NCBI GenBank assembly: GCA_963770865.1
Contig: CAVYRD010000017.1
Span: 1 to 64,000, forward strand
Direction of reading: 5' to 3'
Origin: Miltoncostaea sp963770865
Lineage (GTDB): Bacteria; Actinomycetota; Thermoleophilia; Miltoncostaeales; Miltoncostaeaceae
DNA length: 64,000 nt
Below, piece by piece: positions 35,998 to 43,196 of this stretch. The notes under the pieces were generated by a model. The model ran no database searches. It saw nothing but the letters and a program-made list of their open reading frames with translations, and was not told the DNA's origin. Position 1 is the first letter of the stretch. Each line of letters starts with the position of its first letter. A program made the position numbers and the translations under genes.

Positions 35998-36281
35998 GCC
36001 CCTTCGGCACCGAGGTGTCCTTCCGCCTCGGTCCCGGCACGCTGGACGAGGCCCGGGACATCGCCGCGCGCCTCGGGGCCGCCGCCGCCGGCTGCCGCCG
36101 GCACGTGCTGTTCGTCGACGCCGAGGCCGGCGAGTACGGCTGCCTGGCCGAGTGGGACCGCCGCGAGGACGCCGAGGGATTCATGCGGCGCCCGGCCACG
36201 GCCGAGGAGATCGACGTGCTCGGCGCCCGCATCGGCAAGCAGCCCCGCATCCGCGTGTACGCGATGGAGGAGACGGCGTGA
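35994..36281 (+). CDS. Small ABM-like (dimeric alpha-beta barrel) protein
   Basis: This 95-residue protein has the length and pattern of an antibiotic-biosynthesis-monooxygenase-type or related alpha-beta-barrel fold: beta strand VSFRLGPGTLDEA, helix DIAARLGAAAAG, strand HVLFVDAEAGEYGCLAEWD, helix AEGFMRRPATAEEIDVL and a final strand RIRVYAME. Such proteins act as cofactor-free oxygenases or small sensors. The family call is tentative and no active-site residue is certain. It overlaps both neighbours (ATGA upstream, GTGA downstream), placing it firmly in the operon. Confidence 0.5.
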   Translation: MSPFGTEVSFRLGPGTLDEARDIAARLGAAAAGCRRHVLFVDAEAGEYGCLAEWDRREDAEGFMRRPATAEEIDVLGARIGKQPRIRVYAMEETA

Positions 36282-37384
36282 CCGACGACACCGCACCCAG
36301 GACGCTCGTCGTGATGGAGGGCGACCAGACCGGCCAGGAGCTCCTGGAGGAGGCCCTGCGGGTCATCGAGCCCGGCGTCACGGGCCTGCCGCTGCTCATC
36401 GAGCGCTACGACCTGTCGCTGGAGAACCGCCGGCTGACCAAGAACCAGGTCGTCTTCGACGCCGCCGAGGCCACCAAGCGCCACGGCTTCGGCCTCAAGG
36501 CGGCGACGGTCACGCCCGAGGACGCGGGCGACGTCGGCAGCCCCAACGCCCTGCTGCGCGAGGCGATCGGCGGCAAGGTCATCATCCGCACCGGCCGGCG
36601 CCTGTCCGGCGTGCGCCCGCTCGGCGGCATCCACGCGCCGATCTCGATCGTGCGGATGGCCGTCAACGACGCCTACAACGCGCGCGAGTACCGGGAGACC
36701 GAGGGCGACGACGAGATCGCCTGGCGCGTCGAGCGCATCTCGCGGCGCACCTGCCGCGCCGTGGCCGAGTTCTCATTCCAGCAGGCGCGCCGGATGCACG
36801 CGACGGTCTTCGGTGGCCCCAAGTGGACCGTCTCGCCGGTCTACGAGGGGATGCTGAAGGAGGAGCTCGACGCGGCGGCGCTGCGCCACCCGGACGTCCG
36901 CTACAAGCCGCTGCTCATCGACGCCCTCTACGCCGCGCTCATCAGCCACACCGGCGACGCGCTCGTGGTGCCGGCCCTCAACCGCGACGGCGACTGCCTG
37001 TCGGACATGGTGCTGCAGCTCTTCGGCTCGATCGCCGGCGCCGAGTCGCAGCTGCTGGCCTTCGACGAGGAGTTCCGCGCGTCGGCCGTGATGGCCGAGG
37101 CGCCGCACGGCACCGCGCCGACCCTGCAGGGCAAGAACGTCGCCAACCCGCTCGCGATGATCCTCGCCGCCGCCTCGGTGCTGCCGTACATGGGCGGCGC
37201 CCACGCGCCGGTGGTCTCGCGCGCGATCTACGAGGGCGCGCTCGAGTCGATCAGCGACGGCATACGCACCGCCGACCTCGGCGGCGACGTCGGCACCGAC
37301 GACTTCACCGACGAGGTGATCAAGCGGGTGCGCACCAAGCTCGACGTGTGGTCGGCGCTCGGCGAGAGCGCCATGCGCTTCTAG
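36278..37384 (+). CDS. Isocitrate/isopropylmalate dehydrogenase-family protein
   Basis: This 368-residue protein belongs to the beta-decarboxylating dehydrogenases. Visible signatures are VVMEGDQTGQELLEEA (usually GDGIGPE), RRLSGVRPLGGIHAPIS, NRDGDCLSDMVLQLFGSIAGA (metal aspartates) and the NAD-loop-like APHGTAPTLQGKNVANPLAMILAAA. The first motif is altered, so the substrate is probably not plain isopropylmalate; homoisocitrate- or isocitrate-like acids are possible. GTG 36278 overlaps the preceding stop. No leu or citrate-cycle genes lie nearby. The IS110 element begins just after its TAG. Confidence 0.8.
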   Translation: MTDDTAPRTLVVMEGDQTGQELLEEALRVIEPGVTGLPLLIERYDLSLENRRLTKNQVVFDAAEATKRHGFGLKAATVTPEDAGDVGSPNALLREAIGGKVIIRTGRRLSGVRPLGGIHAPISIVRMAVNDAYNAREYRETEGDDEIAWRVERISRRTCRAVAEFSFQQARRMHATVFGGPKWTVSPVYEGMLKEELDAAALRHPDVRYKPLLIDALYAALISHTGDALVVPALNRDGDCLSDMVLQLFGSIAGAESQLLAFDEEFRASAVMAEAPHGTAPTLQGKNVANPLAMILAAASVLPYMGGAHAPVVSRAIYEGALESISDGIRTADLGGDVGTDDFTDEVIKRVRTKLDVWSALGESAMRF

Positions 37385-37405
37385 ACATCCCACGGTTACA
37401 GGGAG

Positions 37406-38620
37406 TCAAGCGGCCAAGGGCAGAGTCTCTGGCCAGGCGACCTCCTCTCGGTAGCTCTCGCGCCGCCAGAGGCAGGTGTGCAGGATGCCGACCCAGCGGT
37501 TGGCGAGCTGGCGGGTTGCCTGGGAGTGGCTCTTGCCGCGAGCCCGCAGGGCGTCGTAGTACTGGCGCGCTCCGGGGCTTGGGGTGAGTGAACAGAACGC
37601 CCACAGCTGACAGGCATCGGCCAGGCGCCGGTTGCGTGCCACCCGTGCCAGCACGACCAGGCTCCGGCCGGACGCCTTTGTGATCGGGGCGGTCCCCGCA
37701 TATGCCTTTCTGCCTCTAGCATCGGCAAAGCGACTCGGGTCATCCCCGAACTCGCCAAGCACCCGGGCGCCGAGGACCAGGCCGAGTCCGGGAAGACTGC
37801 GCAGGATCTCGGCGTCCGGGTGACGATCAAAGTGCTCCGCCAGCGCCCCCTCGAGCTCAGCGATCTGGGCGTTCAGCGACACCAGCACGCCGACGCGGGC
37901 CGCGCTCGCCGCGCCGAAGGCGTCGGCCACCAGATCGGCCGTCTGGGGCTGGTCGGCGCGTAGGGCCTGCTGGATCTCGGCTGCGCGCCGCTCGAGGTGA
38001 CGCTCACGGCCGCCGCGACGAAGGGCCGAGGCGATCTTCGCCCGTGAGAGCGCCCGGGCCAGATCGGGCGTCGGGGCGATCGCGAGGATCGCCAGCGCAT
38101 CGGATGAGGCCAGGTCGGTGCCAAACGCCTGAAGGGCGCCGGGGAAGTAGTCGCGCAGCGCCGAGCGCAACCCGTTCACCTGGCGCGCGCGCATCCACAC
38201 CAGGCCCTGATGGGCCCGGGCGAGGACTCGGATCGCGCCGGCCTCATCCGAGTCACCGGCCAGTGAGCGGTGGTTGTGGCGGTCGGTGCGCACCAGGTCG
38301 GCCAGCAGCTTGGCATCACCGGCATCGGACTTGGCCCCTGATGTCGCATGGCGATCGCGGTAGCGACTGGCCGCGTGTGGGTTGATGGCGTACACCTGAT
38401 AGCCGGCGCCCGCGAGCGAATCGACGATCAGGCCGCGATCGATCTCGATGCCGACCACGACCTCAGACGGATCCTCGGCGTGATCGGCGACGAGCGCGTG
38501 CAGCTGGGCGAGCCCCGCCACACCGATCCCGAGACGCCCTCGAGCGAGCACCAGGCCCACCTCATCCATCACCAGCACGTCGTTGTGGGCCTCGGCCCAG
38601 TTGACGCCCACGAAGATCAC
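37406..38620 (-). CDS. IS110-family transposase (DEDD RuvC-like plus Transposase_20)
   Basis: This 404-residue recombinase has the N-terminal RuvC-like DEDD domain: MIFVGVNWAEAHNDVLVMDE, VVVGIEIDRGLIVDSL and SGAKSDAGDAKLLADLVRTD. A helical middle is followed by the C-terminal Transposase_20 domain (ILRSLPGLGLVLGARVLGEFG, AYAGTAPITKASG, SHSQATRQLANRW), which holds the catalytic serine in this family. The first acidic residue, normally VG(I/V)D, is asparagine here (GVNW), which may disable or weaken the enzyme. GTG 38620 is the start. IS110 recombinases work with a structured bridge RNA. Confidence 0.9.
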   Translation of the reverse strand: MIFVGVNWAEAHNDVLVMDEVGLVLARGRLGIGVAGLAQLHALVADHAEDPSEVVVGIEIDRGLIVDSLAGAGYQVYAINPHAASRYRDRHATSGAKSDAGDAKLLADLVRTDRHNHRSLAGDSDEAGAIRVLARAHQGLVWMRARQVNGLRSALRDYFPGALQAFGTDLASSDALAILAIAPTPDLARALSRAKIASALRRGGRERHLERRAAEIQQALRADQPQTADLVADAFGAASAARVGVLVSLNAQIAELEGALAEHFDRHPDAEILRSLPGLGLVLGARVLGEFGDDPSRFADARGRKAYAGTAPITKASGRSLVVLARVARNRRLADACQLWAFCSLTPSPGARQYYDALRARGKSHSQATRQLANRWVGILHTCLWRRESYREEVAWPETLPLAA

Positions 38621-38760
38621 GGCTGCCCCCTCGGATCGACTCGCCTGCTCCGAGCCCGAGAAGTCCGCGGCGAACTAATGGATCAGTGCTCTCACCGGCA
38701 CGCCATCCCACCAGCCGTCTGACTCCTCGCCGACCGGCAGGGGCACGCTCTAGAAGTAGG
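38621..38760 (-). other. IS110 left-end region, candidate bridge-RNA locus
   Basis: In IS110-group elements the bridge RNA is encoded in the non-coding left end, just before the transposase gene. This ~140-base stretch is that position on the reverse strand. I could not fold it reliably by eye or pick out target- and donor-binding loops, so this is by analogy only. Confidence 0.3.
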
Positions 38761-38807
38761 GCTCGAAGGCCCGGCCCTTTCGAGTGCTCACCTGCCGGCG
38801 GCTCGGA

Positions 38808-38835
38808 GGATCAGCCTCTCCTCTCCGGCTGATCC
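38808..38835 (-). terminator. Perfect 9-bp hairpin after the five-gene operon
   Basis: GGATCAGCC (38808-38816) and GGCTGATCC (38827-38835) pair perfectly around a 10-base loop, eight bases after the last stop of the reverse-strand operon. There is no T-run, common for GC-rich Actinobacteria. It could work in both directions. Confidence 0.5.
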
Positions 38836-38842
38836 AACGGCA

Positions 38843-38938
38843 TTAGTCCTTGCGGCTGTTCCGGACGACGATCAGCGCCACGATCAGGGCCACCAGCGCG
38901 AACACGATGATCGACTGGACGATGAAGGCGGCCATCAT
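38843..38938 (-). CDS. 31-residue single-helix membrane peptide
   Basis: The reverse strand encodes MMAAFIVQS, then a long isoleucine/valine/alanine/leucine membrane helix, then VVRNSRKD with a positively charged end before TAA 38843-38845. Its ATGATG start overlaps the stop of the MarR-like gene, so it is almost certainly translated by coupling, and a perfect hairpin follows. This is a good candidate for a real small protein, perhaps a membrane partner of the operon's other products. Orientation N-out/C-in is suggested by the basic tail. Function unknown. Confidence 0.65.
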   Translation of the reverse strand: MMAAFIVQSIIVFALVALIVALIVVRNSRKD

Positions 38939-39378
38939 GGCGCGTCGTCCTCCGTCGTCGGGCCCTCGGCCAGGAACGCCAGCAGGTCCTCCACCGTGAA
39001 GCGCCCGCTCTGCATGGAGGCCACCAGCCCGTAGACCGTCGCGGTGTGGGGGCGGGCGACGACGTAGGCGCGCATGGCCTCGTTGGCCTCCTCCTCGATG
39101 CGCGCGGCGGCGGCCGCGCCCTCCTCGGTGATCTGCACGCCGCTCGCCTTCGTCTCGGCGAGGCCGGTCTGCACCAGCCGGCCGCAGAGGCCGGCGATCT
39201 GCTCCGGGTTCGCCGCGAAGTGCTCGGCCAGCGCCGTCACCGGGTGCGGGCCGGGGTCGGCGTCCAGCTCGCGGAGGATCAGGTAGGAGCCCGAGCTCAG
39301 GCCGGCCGCGGTGACCGTCTGGTCGAGCACGCCGCCCAGCTCCGCCAGGAGCTGGAGGTCATCCTCGTCGCGGAGCAC
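38935..39378 (-). CDS. MarR-like winged-helix protein
   Basis: This 147-residue protein has the MarR outline: an N-terminal dimer helix (DDLQLLAELGGVLDQTV), a winged helix (PHPVTALAEHFAANPEQIAGLCGRLVQTGLAETKA), a wing (GVQITEEG) and a long C-terminal helix (AAAARIEEEANEAMRAYVV). MarR proteins usually repress their own operon in response to small molecules. It lies eight bases after the unknown 109-residue gene and overlaps the 31-residue membrane peptide, so it would be produced with the operon and may regulate it. GTG 39378 is the start. Binding site not identified. Confidence 0.65.
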   Translation of the reverse strand: MLRDEDDLQLLAELGGVLDQTVTAAGLSSGSYLILRELDADPGPHPVTALAEHFAANPEQIAGLCGRLVQTGLAETKASGVQITEEGAAAAARIEEEANEAMRAYVVARPHTATVYGLVASMQSGRFTVEDLLAFLAEGPTTEDDAP

Positions 39379-39386
39379 GGTGCGTC

Positions 39387-39716
39387 CTACGGGCCGTAGC
39401 GGTGGGGCGGAGCGGGGCGCGTGACGCTGCGGGTGGCGCCGCCCCAGGTGCGCCCGGTGATGCCGCGGTCGTCCAGGATGCGCAGCGCCGAGCGGACGAC
39501 GCCGGCGCGCGCGCCATGGCCCTGGGTGTTGGCGACCGTGATCTCGAAGTCGTGGTCGCCCTCGGCGGTGCGCACCGGCCGGGCGTTGGCGCGGGCCAGC
39601 GACACGCGCGCCTCGGAGAGGTTGCGCGCGTCGTCGAGCGTCACCCAGACCTCGAAGAAGGACCAGTCGGACGCCTGCTCGGCGAGCAGGTCGTCGAACG
39701 CCTCGGTGTGGGTCAT
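39387..39716 (-). CDS. Unknown 109-residue protein
   Basis: The sequence begins MTHTEAFDDLLAEQASDWSFF and continues through EVWVTLDDARNLSEARVSLARAN, FEITVANTQGHG and ALRILDDRGITGRTWGG, ending in a proline/arginine tail. It is soluble and alpha/beta in pattern; I recognise no family. ATG 39716 is chosen because GGAGGG lies about six bases upstream and the start overlaps the stop of the ferredoxin-like gene (ATGA). The neighbours suggest a redox- or stress-linked role, but this is only context. Confidence 0.6.
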   Translation of the reverse strand: MTHTEAFDDLLAEQASDWSFFEVWVTLDDARNLSEARVSLARANARPVRTAEGDHDFEITVANTQGHGARAGVVRSALRILDDRGITGRTWGGATRSVTRPAPPHRYGP

Positions 39717-40015
39717 GCGCATCCCTCCAGTCGCGCGGCCATCAGGTCCACGACCACCCCACCCCCGGCGAGGTCGGTCCTCACGATCTCCGCCGCGTCG
39801 CCCGCCCCGACGCCGGCGTACCAGGCGCCGGACGGGTAGCAGCAGACCACCGGCCCGCGCCCGCAGAGCGGGGCGACGCAGCCGGACTGGGTCTGCACGA
39901 CGTCGTCCGCGAGGCCCTGCGCGAAGACCTCGCCGGCCATCGCGGTGTACACGTCCTGCGCGCCGCGCGAGAGGCAGTCCGGGCCCCGGCACACGAGCAC
40001 GTGGGCCTTCGTCAC
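39713..40015 (-). CDS. Thioredoxin-like [2Fe-2S] ferredoxin
   Basis: This 100-residue protein matches the thioredoxin-fold [2Fe-2S] ferredoxins, related to the NuoE C-terminal half and to CbiW-type proteins. One cysteine pair lies in VLVCRGPDCLSRGA (~7-20), and the second cluster region is QSGCVAPLCGRGPVVCCYPSGAWYAGV (given as QSGCVAPLCGRGP, then VVCCYPSG, ~44-65). These proteins bind a cluster and pass electrons or respond to redox state. GTG 40015 overlaps the stop of the DUF1802 gene and its own stop overlaps the next gene, giving a tightly coupled operon. Confidence 0.75.
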   Translation of the reverse strand: MTKAHVLVCRGPDCLSRGAQDVYTAMAGEVFAQGLADDVVQTQSGCVAPLCGRGPVVCCYPSGAWYAGVGAGDAAEIVRTDLAGGGVVVDLMAARLEGCA

Positions 40016-40587
40016 CCGCGCACCCCGGCGGCCGCGAGGGCCGACTCGACGGCGGCGGCCGACGCGGCGAAGTCCTCGTCGGAGAGCGCGGGCACCCTCT
40101 CGGCGGGCGGGCCGATGCGCTCGGGAAGATCGACCCAGCTCACGCAGCCGCCGTGCTCGGGGCCGACCGCGAGGACCGGCGGCGCAGGGATCGTCCACAC
40201 GCGCAGCACGGCCGCCCAGAGCGGGTGGATGCGCCGCCACTTCAGGCGCTCGGCCGCGTACTCGGGGGTCAGCACGTGGAGGTGGTCGATGGCCGCGAGC
40301 GCGTCCGGGTCGGCGATCGGGTGCGACGAGACCAGCTCCGCGTAGACGGCGAGCGGCAGGCGCTCCGGGTCCTCGCGCCGGGCCAGCGGGTCGGCGAAGC
40401 GCTCGCGCGCGGCGGGCTTCACGAGCTCCGGCCGCTGGTGCGCGTAGGTGGGGAAGAGGTAGAAGCTCGGGTGCGGAAGCTCGAACTTCTTCTCCCCGAT
40501 GCCGCCCTTGCGGACGATCAGCACCTGGTCGCCCGCCGCGAGCGCGGCGATGGTGACCGCCCACTCCTTGAGGGCATTCTCCGGCAC
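40012..40587 (-). CDS. DUF1802 family protein
   Basis: This 191-residue protein matches DUF1802: NALKEWAVTIAALAAGDQVLIVRKGGIGEK, KFELPHPSFYLFPTYAHQ and a later HPLWAAVLRVW. The family occurs in cyanobacteria and some Actinobacteria and has no assigned function; the start recalls nuclease- or nucleotide-metabolism-type folds only vaguely. GTG 40587 lies seven bases after TAATCT, implying a leaderless message. It heads a five-gene reverse-strand operon that diverges from mqnE, so the ~75 bp between them holds both promoters. Confidence 0.7.
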   Translation of the reverse strand: MPENALKEWAVTIAALAAGDQVLIVRKGGIGEKKFELPHPSFYLFPTYAHQRPELVKPAARERFADPLARREDPERLPLAVYAELVSSHPIADPDALAAIDHLHVLTPEYAAERLKWRRIHPLWAAVLRVWTIPAPPVLAVGPEHGGCVSWVDLPERIGPPAERVPALSDEDFAASAAAVESALAAAGVRG

Positions 40588-40594
40588 GAGGGGC

Positions 40595-40600
40595 AGATTA
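40595..40600 (-). promoter_or_regulatory. -10 box of the five-gene operon (leaderless)
   Basis: TAATCT on the reverse strand is seven bases before GTG 40587. It is the best match to TAnnnT in the divergent gap. Confidence 0.5.
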
Positions 40601-40649
40601 GCGCGGCGCGCGGGGGACGGGTGTCCGTGGCGCCGACGGGGCCCCCTGG

Positions 40650-40655
40650 TAGATT
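40650..40655 (+). promoter_or_regulatory. -10 box for mqnE
   Basis: TAGATT lies eight bases before ATG 40664. A GGAG sits directly against the ATG, too close to be a good ribosome site, so a leaderless or nearly leaderless start is likely. Confidence 0.45.
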
Positions 40656-40663
40656 GGCCGGAG

Positions 40664-41749
40664 ATGACCGACGCCATCCTCACCCGCGCTGCCGCCGGCG
40701 AGCGCATCACCCCCGAGGAGGCGGTCGCCCTGTACACCGACGCGCCCCTCGAGGCGCTCGGCGCCGCGGCGGACGCCGTGGTCCGCCGCATGTACGGCGA
40801 CCGGATCACGTACAACGTCAACGCGCACCTCAACCCGACCAACATCTGCGTCGTCGGGTGCGGGTTCTGCGCCTTCGCGGTCTGGACCGAGAAGGACGAG
40901 CGCGCGTACGCCTACAGCGTTGACCAGCTCGTGGACCGCGCCTCCCAGCTGTCGGAGCTCGGCATCACCGAGCTGCACATCGTCGGAGGGATGACCAAGG
41001 AGTACGACCTCCCGTACTACGAGGAGCTCTTCACCGAGCTGAAGGCCCAGCTCCCGCACGTCTCGCTCACGGCGCTGACGGCGGTCGAGGTGGACTTCAT
41101 CGCCCGCATCTCCAAGGTCTCCCACGCCGAGGCCCTGCAGCGCCTGCGCGCCGCCGGCCACGACACGATGCCGGGCGGCGGGGCCGAGGTCTTCTCCTCC
41201 CGCGTGCGCAAGATCATCGCCGACCGCAAGGTGCCGGCCGAGACCTGGCTCGAGGTGCACCGCGAGGCGCACGGCCAGGGCATGCGCACCAACGCCACGC
41301 TCCTGTTCGGCCACTTCGAGACGCCCGAGGAGCAGGTTGACCATATGCGCCGGCTGCGCGAGCTCCAGGACGACACCTCCGGCTTCCAGGCCTTCATCCC
41401 GCTGCCCTTCCTGCCGGGCAACACCGACTTCGCCTACCTGCCCGGCCCGACCCGCGAGGAGAAGCTGCGCACGATCGCCGTCGCGCGCCTCTTCCTCGAC
41501 AACTTCCCCCACATCAAGGGGCACTGGGTCATGCTCGGCGAGGAGATCACCTCCGAGGCGCTCTCCTACGGGCTGGACGACCTCTCGGGCACGCTCACCG
41601 AGGAGCGCATCGCCCACGCCACGACGGTGCAGACGCCGCTCGGGCTCTCGCAGGAGCGGATGCAGAACCTGATCCGCAACGGCGGCAAGGAGCCGGCCGA
41701 GCGCGGCACGCTCTACGAGCCCGTCACCCGCGACGAGGTCGCCGCGTAG
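40664..41749 (+). CDS. mqnE: Aminofutalosine synthase (radical SAM) MqnE
   Basis: MqnE joins the inosine- or adenosine-derived radical to 3-enolpyruvyl-benzoate in the futalosine route to menaquinone. The 361-residue radical SAM protein has the cluster motif CVVGCGFCAF (C-x3-C-x2-C, ~60), HIVGGMTKEYDLPYYEEL, LTAVEVDFIARISK and a HDTMPGGGAEVFSSRVR loop close to the LPGGGAE of the family; its relative MqnC is the main alternative. ATG 40664 lies eight bases after TAGATT. No other mqn gene adjoins it. The UbiA gene at 33.3 kb may complete the pathway. Confidence 0.85.
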   Translation: MTDAILTRAAAGERITPEEAVALYTDAPLEALGAAADAVVRRMYGDRITYNVNAHLNPTNICVVGCGFCAFAVWTEKDERAYAYSVDQLVDRASQLSELGITELHIVGGMTKEYDLPYYEELFTELKAQLPHVSLTALTAVEVDFIARISKVSHAEALQRLRAAGHDTMPGGGAEVFSSRVRKIIADRKVPAETWLEVHREAHGQGMRTNATLLFGHFETPEEQVDHMRRLRELQDDTSGFQAFIPLPFLPGNTDFAYLPGPTREEKLRTIAVARLFLDNFPHIKGHWVMLGEEITSEALSYGLDDLSGTLTEERIAHATTVQTPLGLSQERMQNLIRNGGKEPAERGTLYEPVTRDEVAA

Positions 41750-41751
41750 CC

Positions 41752-42540
41752 CTAGTTGAAGGGGCGGCGCCGCAGCCCGGCGCCGCAGAGCAGGGCGAGC
41801 AGCACGCACCAGGCCAGGGTCCAGGCCACCGTCTGCCATCCCGCGGAGTGGATGAAGACGGTGTTGTTGTTGATCTCCACCCGCGGCGCGGCGGGGCCGG
41901 CGACGTCGCGCAGCTGCATGTCGGCGATCATCGGCGAGGTCACCGCGCGCGGGGCGATGTAGTAGAGCGTGCGCACGTACCCCGCCGCCGTGCCGATCAG
42001 GTGCTGGTCGGCGGCGGCCTTCAGGTTCACGACGGCCTGGGCCAGGATGTACATCGAGGCGCCGAAGACGAAGGACGCGGCCGGGCCCACGACCGAGCTC
42101 GCGGCGCAGGCGGCGAGCATCGCCATCAGCAGGCCCACCCCGACGGCGGCCGCGTGGACGGCGAGCGGCCCGTCCAGGCCGAGCCCCAGGACCAGGCTCC
42201 CGGCCTGGAGCACGAGGGTCCAGGCCGCGCCGGTCACGGCGAGCACCACGATGCGCGCGCCGACGGACCCGGCCACGATCTCCGGGCGCGACGCCCCGGC
42301 GCCCGTGAGCGCGCCGAAGCGCCCGGTCAGGGCCTCGTTGTTGAGGGCGGCGCAGCCGAGCGCCAGCGCGAAGGCGAGCCCGCCGAGCAGGAGCAGCGTG
42401 GCCGCGCCGCGCCGCAGGCTGTCCTCGCGCGCGAGGCCCTCGTGCGCGGCCGCGACGGCGATGGCCGCGACCGCCAGGGCGACGCCCGCGGCGGCGGCGA
42501 GTTGGATCCAGGAGCGCCGCGACAGTCGCCGCAGCTCCAT
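41752..42540 (-). CDS. ABC transporter permease (ABC-2 type)
   Basis: This ~262-residue protein begins MELRRLSRRSWIQLAAAAG and has about six hydrophobic segments (for example LGGLAFALALGCAALN, VVLAVTGAAWTLVL and VGVGLLMAMLAACAAS), with a conserved-looking RTLYYIAPRAVTSPMIADMQ between helices five and six. This is the pattern of ABC-2 permeases that export drugs or lipids or act as signalling permeases. ATG 42540 is the first clear start. The frame extends upstream toward the ATPase stop, so a start nearer 42566 may be hidden by a rare codon or an error. It works with the ATPase encoded just before it. Confidence 0.7.
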   Translation of the reverse strand: MELRRLSRRSWIQLAAAAGVALAVAAIAVAAAHEGLAREDSLRRGAATLLLLGGLAFALALGCAALNNEALTGRFGALTGAGASRPEIVAGSVGARIVVLAVTGAAWTLVLQAGSLVLGLGLDGPLAVHAAAVGVGLLMAMLAACAASSVVGPAASFVFGASMYILAQAVVNLKAAADQHLIGTAAGYVRTLYYIAPRAVTSPMIADMQLRDVAGPAAPRVEINNNTVFIHSAGWQTVAWTLAWCVLLALLCGAGLRRRPFN

Positions 42541-42563
42541 CAGGACGAGGGCTGCGAGGCGGC

Positions 42564-43196
42564 TCAGCGCGCCACCCCGTCGGCCAGCGTCAGGCGGCGG
42601 CCGAGGGCCGGGGCGAGCCCGGCTGGGCGGCGGGCGGCCACGAGCACCGCGGCGCCGCGCGCGCGGGCGGCCGCGATCTCGCGCAGCGTGTCGGTGAGCA
42701 CCCAGGGGTCGTCCATCACCACGAGCGGCGGCTCGCCCGCGACGGCGAGCGCCAGGCTGAGCCGCCGCCAGCCCTCGGCGTCGAGGCGGCCGGTGCGCCA
42801 GTCGCCGACGTAGGAGAGGCCGGCGCGCCCGAGGGCGTCGTCGGTCGCCGCGCGGCGCGTCGCGTCCAGCCCGCGGCGCAGCGCGACGACGCCCGCCACG
42901 GCCTCGCGTACGCGCAGGCCCGACGCCCATCCCTCGCCCTGCGGGCCGTAGCCCACCCGGCCGCGGGAGGACGCGTCCCCCACGGGCGCGCCGAGGACGG
43001 CGGCGTGGCCGCGGTGCGCGACCATGCCCAGCAGGCCGCGCAGCAGGCTCGTCTTGCCGGCGCCCGCGGCGCCGGAGACGAGCAGGCCCTCGCCCGCCTC
43101 CAGGCGGAAGGTGGCGCCCTTCACCGCCGGCTCGGGACCCCCGTGGTACCGGACCTCGAGATCATCGGCCTCGACGGCCGCCGCCGGATCGCTCAC
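42564..43196 (-). CDS. Degenerate ABC transporter ATPase
   Basis: This 210-residue protein has the ABC fold with altered motifs: Walker A SGAAGAGKTSLL (~43), Q loop GYGPQGEGW, signature region GRLDAEGWRRLSLALA where LSGGQ would be, and Walker B PLVVMDDPW with a second aspartate instead of the catalytic glutamate. It is short and lacks a clear switch histidine. GTG 43196 overlaps the stop of the phosphomannomutase gene. It may hydrolyse ATP slowly or regulate the partner permease. The annotation as transporter ATPase rests mainly on gene pairing. Confidence 0.7.
   Translation of the reverse strand: MSDPAAAVEADDLEVRYHGGPEPAVKGATFRLEAGEGLLVSGAAGAGKTSLLRGLLGMVAHRGHAAVLGAPVGDASSRGRVGYGPQGEGWASGLRVREAVAGVVALRRGLDATRRAATDDALGRAGLSYVGDWRTGRLDAEGWRRLSLALAVAGEPPLVVMDDPWVLTDTLREIAAARARGAAVLVAARRPAGLAPALGRRLTLADGVAR

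Larger units (their letters stand above)
37385..38760 (-). mobile_element. IS110-family insertion sequence (ends approximate)
   Basis: A single transposase gene on the reverse strand lies between two convergent host genes that would otherwise be about 80-100 bp apart. IS110 elements lack terminal inverted repeats, so the ends cannot be read directly: the right end should fall within about 20 bp after the transposase stop and the left end within roughly 200 bp before its start. Base composition matches the host. Confidence 0.65.
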
